The notes under the pieces: generated by a model
The model's input: only the letters and a program-made list of their open reading frames with translations
What the model was told of the DNA's origin: nothing
The model's database searches: none
In this document: one piece after another, positions 61,177 to 64,000 of the stretch
How the letters are laid out: each line of letters starts with the position of its first letter
How positions within the stretch are numbered: the first letter of the stretch is position 1
Assembly: GCF_023015765.1 (NCBI RefSeq)
Contig: NZ_JALKAL010000002.1
Location: 159,778 to 223,777 of the forward strand
Direction of reading: 5' to 3'
Source of the DNA: Ornithinimicrobium sp. F0845
Lineage (GTDB): Bacteria; Actinomycetota; Actinomycetes; Actinomycetales; Dermatophilaceae
DNA: 64,000 bases
Made by a program: the position numbers and the translations under genes

Positions 61177-61801
61177 CCTCATAACAACAACCCTGCCCCT
61201 ACTGAAGCCATGCTCGGCGCCTTCGCGGCGTCGCGTTACGGGCGCGTGCGTAACGCGCACCCTGGACACGGTCTTTGGACATCCTGGGCGGACTTCCGCG
61301 CGCACCTGGCTGCCGCGCTGCGGTCCTACGACAACATGGACGAGTCCACGTTCAAGGGCGTCGCCTGGTTGGCGATGACGTTGGTTGGGACTGCTGCACC
61401 GGTAGGTGACATCGGATCTGTTGAGCTGCACCCTGCGTCCTTCCACCGCAACTGGGTGTCAGGTCGACCCTTCAGTCATGCGCGTCGACGACCCCATCAT
61501 CGACGGGGGGCAGGCATCGATTGAGCCCGTGTCGAGGTCGCCACACGTGAGGACAGATTCATCACGACAAGCCCCCTTCGGTCTGCCACTGAGAACGTCT
61601 GCGTGGGTCACAGGTAGCAGTACCAGAGCGTCGTGTGGAACAACGATGCTGGCATCACCAGGGCCCACCACGACACGGTGTAGACCAGAGAGCCGCCCGC
61701 CTGACCACGACAGCGGGAGGTCGTGCCACGAAGGGCGCCGTCGCAGACCGAACTGCTCGGTACCTACCATGGATAATCGGATCAACCGACACGGGGTCAG
61801 G
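61177..61801. other. 625-base gap with only a doubtful open frame
   Basis: The best frame, 61210-61524 on the plus strand, could encode 104 residues (DFRAHLAAALRSYDNMDEST and KGVAWLAMTLVGTAAPVG look protein-like), but the end is low-complexity Arg/His. It may be a remnant. The rest shows nothing. Base composition is less GC-rich than the surrounding genes. Confidence 0.35.
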
Positions 61802-62653
61802 ATGACTGCGAGCTCTTTGGTCAGGCCACGGCTGGGCGTCACCGTGTGCATCGCGGCAGCCGCCCTCGGACTGGCCGGCTGCGTCCAGAGCGCGGCACCG
61901 GATGTCGAGGTGCCCTCGACCGTGGTCACCGCGACGCCCCAGCCCACCGGGTCCGAGGAGACCGCCACCGCCTCGACCGGGCCCGACCCGGGCGCGACAC
62001 CCGATCCGGGCGCGACAGCCGACCCGGCGTCGTCGCTGGCGGGCTCACTCGCGTTCGACCCGTGGCTGTCGCTCGGAGCACCCGGGGTCGGCTACATCTT
62101 CGGGCCCGAGTGGCTCATGGTCAGCTGGACGCTCAACAGCACGGCCGAGGAGCCCGTGCTGGTCGCCCGGGGCGTCCCGCGCCGCCCACAGTTCGAGGGC
62201 GTCGACCCCCACTCCATGGTGCTGCCGGATCAGCGTGACCAGGCGGTCTGGGCGTTCGGCACCCCGGAGGGCCGGGTTCGGCTCAGCCAGCAGACCTTCC
62301 CGGTGCTCGACGACGCGGACGGCGGCTCGTACGCAGTGGCCGCCACCGTCCTCGACCCGGGCCGCGGCCTGGGCGGCGGCGGTCAGGCGATCCTGCCGCT
62401 GGAGGCGGCCATCCCGGACCGCACGCTCTTCGCGGTCCCGGGCCCGGCTGACCTGCCGGAGCAGGCGACCGAGTGGGAGTTCTGCCTGCAGGTCGCGCCG
62501 CTCCCGGACGACTTCGACCCGGCGGCCCCCGTCATCACGCCAGACACTCCAGGCGCCGAGCTGCTCTGCTCCGAGCCCGCCAGTCTCCCCGCCGACTGGG
62601 CCACCCGGCCCGCGAACACTGCGCCGCCCACGGCACCCTCGTCGGGCAGCTGA
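61802..62653 (+). CDS. Putative lipoprotein of unknown function (283 aa)
   Basis: Signal sequence with lipobox LAGC (LGVTVCIAAAALGLAGC), followed by a Thr/Pro/Asp-rich linker containing DPGAT repeats, and a beta-rich domain (LVARGVPRRPQFEGVDP, VWAFGTPEGRVRLSQQTF). Two later cysteines (FCLQV, LLCSEP) may pair. ATG at 61802; ATG at 61769 is an upstream alternative. No family recognised. Confidence 0.8.
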   Translation: MTASSLVRPRLGVTVCIAAAALGLAGCVQSAAPDVEVPSTVVTATPQPTGSEETATASTGPDPGATPDPGATADPASSLAGSLAFDPWLSLGAPGVGYIFGPEWLMVSWTLNSTAEEPVLVARGVPRRPQFEGVDPHSMVLPDQRDQAVWAFGTPEGRVRLSQQTFPVLDDADGGSYAVAATVLDPGRGLGGGGQAILPLEAAIPDRTLFAVPGPADLPEQATEWEFCLQVAPLPDDFDPAAPVITPDTPGAELLCSEPASLPADWATRPANTAPPTAPSSGS

Positions 62654-62671
62654 TGACCCCGGGCCACACCC

Positions 62672-63999
62672 TCAGCGGTTGGTGATGCCCTCCGGTGCAC
62701 AGATGAAGTGCGCGACCATCGCGGTCCACCCGGTCTGGTGCGAGGCGCCGAGTCCGGTGCCGTCGTCGCCGTTGAAGTACTCGCTGAAGGTCGGGTGCTC
62801 GTCCCACAGCGGACCGCTCGGGTGGTGGATCGGGGTGCTCGGCCGCCGGCCGTCCGGACCGGGCCGGAACAACGAGACCAACCGCTGCTCCAGCTCGGTC
62901 GCGACCTGCGTCAGTGACCGCTCCTGACCCGACCCGGTCGGGAACTCCACCCGCAGGTCGACCCCGGCTCCCCGGCCGTAGATCCGCAGGGCATCGGTGA
63001 GCAGCGAGTTGACCGGGAACCAGATCGGCCCGCGCCAGTTGGAGTTGCCGCCGAACATCCCCGACCGGGACTCGGCCGGCTCATAGCTCAGTCCGAGCTC
63101 GTCCCCACCGACCCGCACCCTCAACCCGTCCCGGTGGGCCGCCGACAGCGACCGGATCCCGTGCGGCGCCAGGAACTCGTCCTCATCCACGAGATATCCC
63201 ACCAGCGACGCGAGCTGCTCCTGGCTGACCATCGACAGGGTGCGGACCGAGTAGCCGCGGAAGTTGGTGTGCAGCAACGCATCCTGCAGCTCCGGTCGCC
63301 GCTCGGTCCATCCCCGCAGGAAGTCGGTGAGGTCGGGCAGCTCCTGCGCCACCCAGTTCGGCAGGATGGAGACCCCGGTCAGGGGGAGGAGACCGACCAT
63401 CGAGCGGACCGGCATCCGGTGGGCCGTCCCATCGGCCTCCACCAGGACGTCCTGGAAGAAGCTCACCTCCGGGTCCCACAGCGAGGTGTCGTCGGTGCCG
63501 GTGTCCTCCATGACCTCGGCGATGGCCAGGAAGTGGACCAGGAACTTGGTGGCGACCTCGTCCCACGCGCGGTCCTCGCGGGCGAGCTCCACCGCCATCC
63601 GCAGCATCCGCAGGCAGAACATCCCCATCCAGGCCGTGGCGTCCGCCTGCTCCAGCCGGCCCCCACCGGGCAGCTCCTCGGAGCGATCGAAGAGCCCGAC
63701 GTTGTCCATCCCGAGGAAGCCGCCCTCGAAGACGTTGGACCCGTCGGCGTCCTTGCGGTTCACCCACCACGGGAAGTTGAGCAGCATCTTGAGCACGATC
63801 CGCTGCAGGAAGTCCCGGTCCCGGTTGCCGTCGATGCTGTAGACCTGCCACGCCGCCCACGGGTGCACCGGCGGGTTGACGTCGGAGAAGTTCCACTCGT
63901 AGGCCGGCAGCTGACCATTGGGGTGCATCGCCCACTCGCGGCACATCAGCAGCAGCTGGAACTTGGCGAACGCCGGGTCGACGTGGGCCAGCGGCACGC
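62672..63999 (-). CDS. Glycoside hydrolase (GH63/MGH-like), 3' part only
   Basis: C-terminal catalytic (alpha/alpha)6 barrel of a GH63-type glucosidase or mannosylglycerate-hydrolase-like protein. HPWAAWQVYSIDGNRDRDFLQ, GGFLGMDNVGLFDRSEELPGG, NSNWRGPIWFPVNSLL and C-terminal EYFNGDDGTGLGASHQTGWTAMV are visible. At least 440 residues lie in the window; the N terminus is beyond the right edge. Convergent with the lipoprotein gene (18 bases apart). Confidence 0.85.
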   Translation of the reverse strand, partial: VPLAHVDPAFAKFQLLLMCREWAMHPNGQLPAYEWNFSDVNPPVHPWAAWQVYSIDGNRDRDFLQRIVLKMLLNFPWWVNRKDADGSNVFEGGFLGMDNVGLFDRSEELPGGGRLEQADATAWMGMFCLRMLRMAVELAREDRAWDEVATKFLVHFLAIAEVMEDTGTDDTSLWDPEVSFFQDVLVEADGTAHRMPVRSMVGLLPLTGVSILPNWVAQELPDLTDFLRGWTERRPELQDALLHTNFRGYSVRTLSMVSQEQLASLVGYLVDEDEFLAPHGIRSLSAAHRDGLRVRVGGDELGLSYEPAESRSGMFGGNSNWRGPIWFPVNSLLTDALRIYGRGAGVDLRVEFPTGSGQERSLTQVATELEQRLVSLFRPGPDGRRPSTPIHHPSGPLWDEHPTFSEYFNGDDGTGLGASHQTGWTAMVAHFICAPEGITNR

Positions 64000-64000
64000 A

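Noticed and set aside
61210-61524. Possible 104-residue protein between ung and the lipoprotein gene
   Set aside because: Some protein-like stretches, but no ribosome-binding site, no family and a low-complexity end; left as part of the gap description.

Overview
The window is chromosomal DNA from a high-GC actinobacterium, roughly 70% GC by eye, with GTG and ATG starts both common. It probably belongs to the Micrococcales (Intrasporangiaceae / Ornithinimicrobium-like). Supporting signs are the tmRNA tag ADSKRTDFALAA, a CofC homologue (coenzyme F420), DUF3039, DUF3515, DUF2017 and DUF177 proteins, and gene neighbourhoods familiar from other actinobacteria: smc-acyP, mutM-rnc-rpmF-DUF177, recG-DAK2-rpmB-thiL, ddl-gpsA-plsC-cofC, ftsE-ftsX-M23-smpB-ssrA. 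The genus is an inference.

Layout: 1-1.1 kb holds two tandem Uma2-type nuclease genes, one frameshifted, and a small repeat cluster. 1.1-18.4 kb is a mostly minus-strand housekeeping block: SRP (ffh, ftsY), chromosome condensation (smc), acylphosphatase, DNA repair (mutM), RNA processing (rnc), L32, then coaD and a HAD protein on the plus strand, then rsmD, recG and a FakA-like DAK2 protein. 18.4-25.6 kb carries rpmB, thiL, a Lrp/AsnC-type RAM-domain protein, a DUF3515 lipoprotein, ddl, gpsA, an acyltransferase, cofC and an HU protein. 25.6-32.4 kb has tRNA-Glu and tRNA-Gln downstream of gltX, a VapBC pair, DUF2017-clpS, a TSUP permease, the NAD salvage pair pncB-pncA, and a 30-residue membrane peptide gene. 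32.4-41 kb has RDD membrane proteins, a third Uma2 gene, a helicase next to DUF3039, YqgE/AlgH, a VanZ-like protein, malic enzyme, thioredoxin and small disordered proteins. 41-48.3 kb combines ribosome rescue and termination (ssrA, smpB, prfB) with division and cell-wall genes (ftsEX, M23 peptidase, L,D-transpeptidase). 48.3-54.8 kb has a MerR/flavin-oxidoreductase pair, a nitronate-monooxygenase-like enzyme with two matching operator-like palindromes, holA and a DinG-type helicase.

55-61.8 kb looks like an accessory insertion: a frame-broken PLP deaminase/desulfhydrase gene with a divergent LysR regulator, a GIY-YIG protein, a glycosyltransferase, an alkyltransferase-like protein and uracil-DNA glycosylase, separated by longer non-coding gaps. 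The window closes with a lipoprotein and the 3' part of a glycoside-hydrolase-like gene.

The most unusual signal is a 9-base word, AGTATGCCG, found 14 times on both strands in the first 55 kb (my rough expectation is below one) and not seen in the last 9 kb. It occurs in intergenic DNA and in all reading frames, and in several genes it forces the rare Ile codon ATA. Other signals worth attention are short tandem repeats in five places, a hairpin that sequesters a ribosome-binding site, an apparent CTG start, and a family of small YDPxxDPxxDP proteins.
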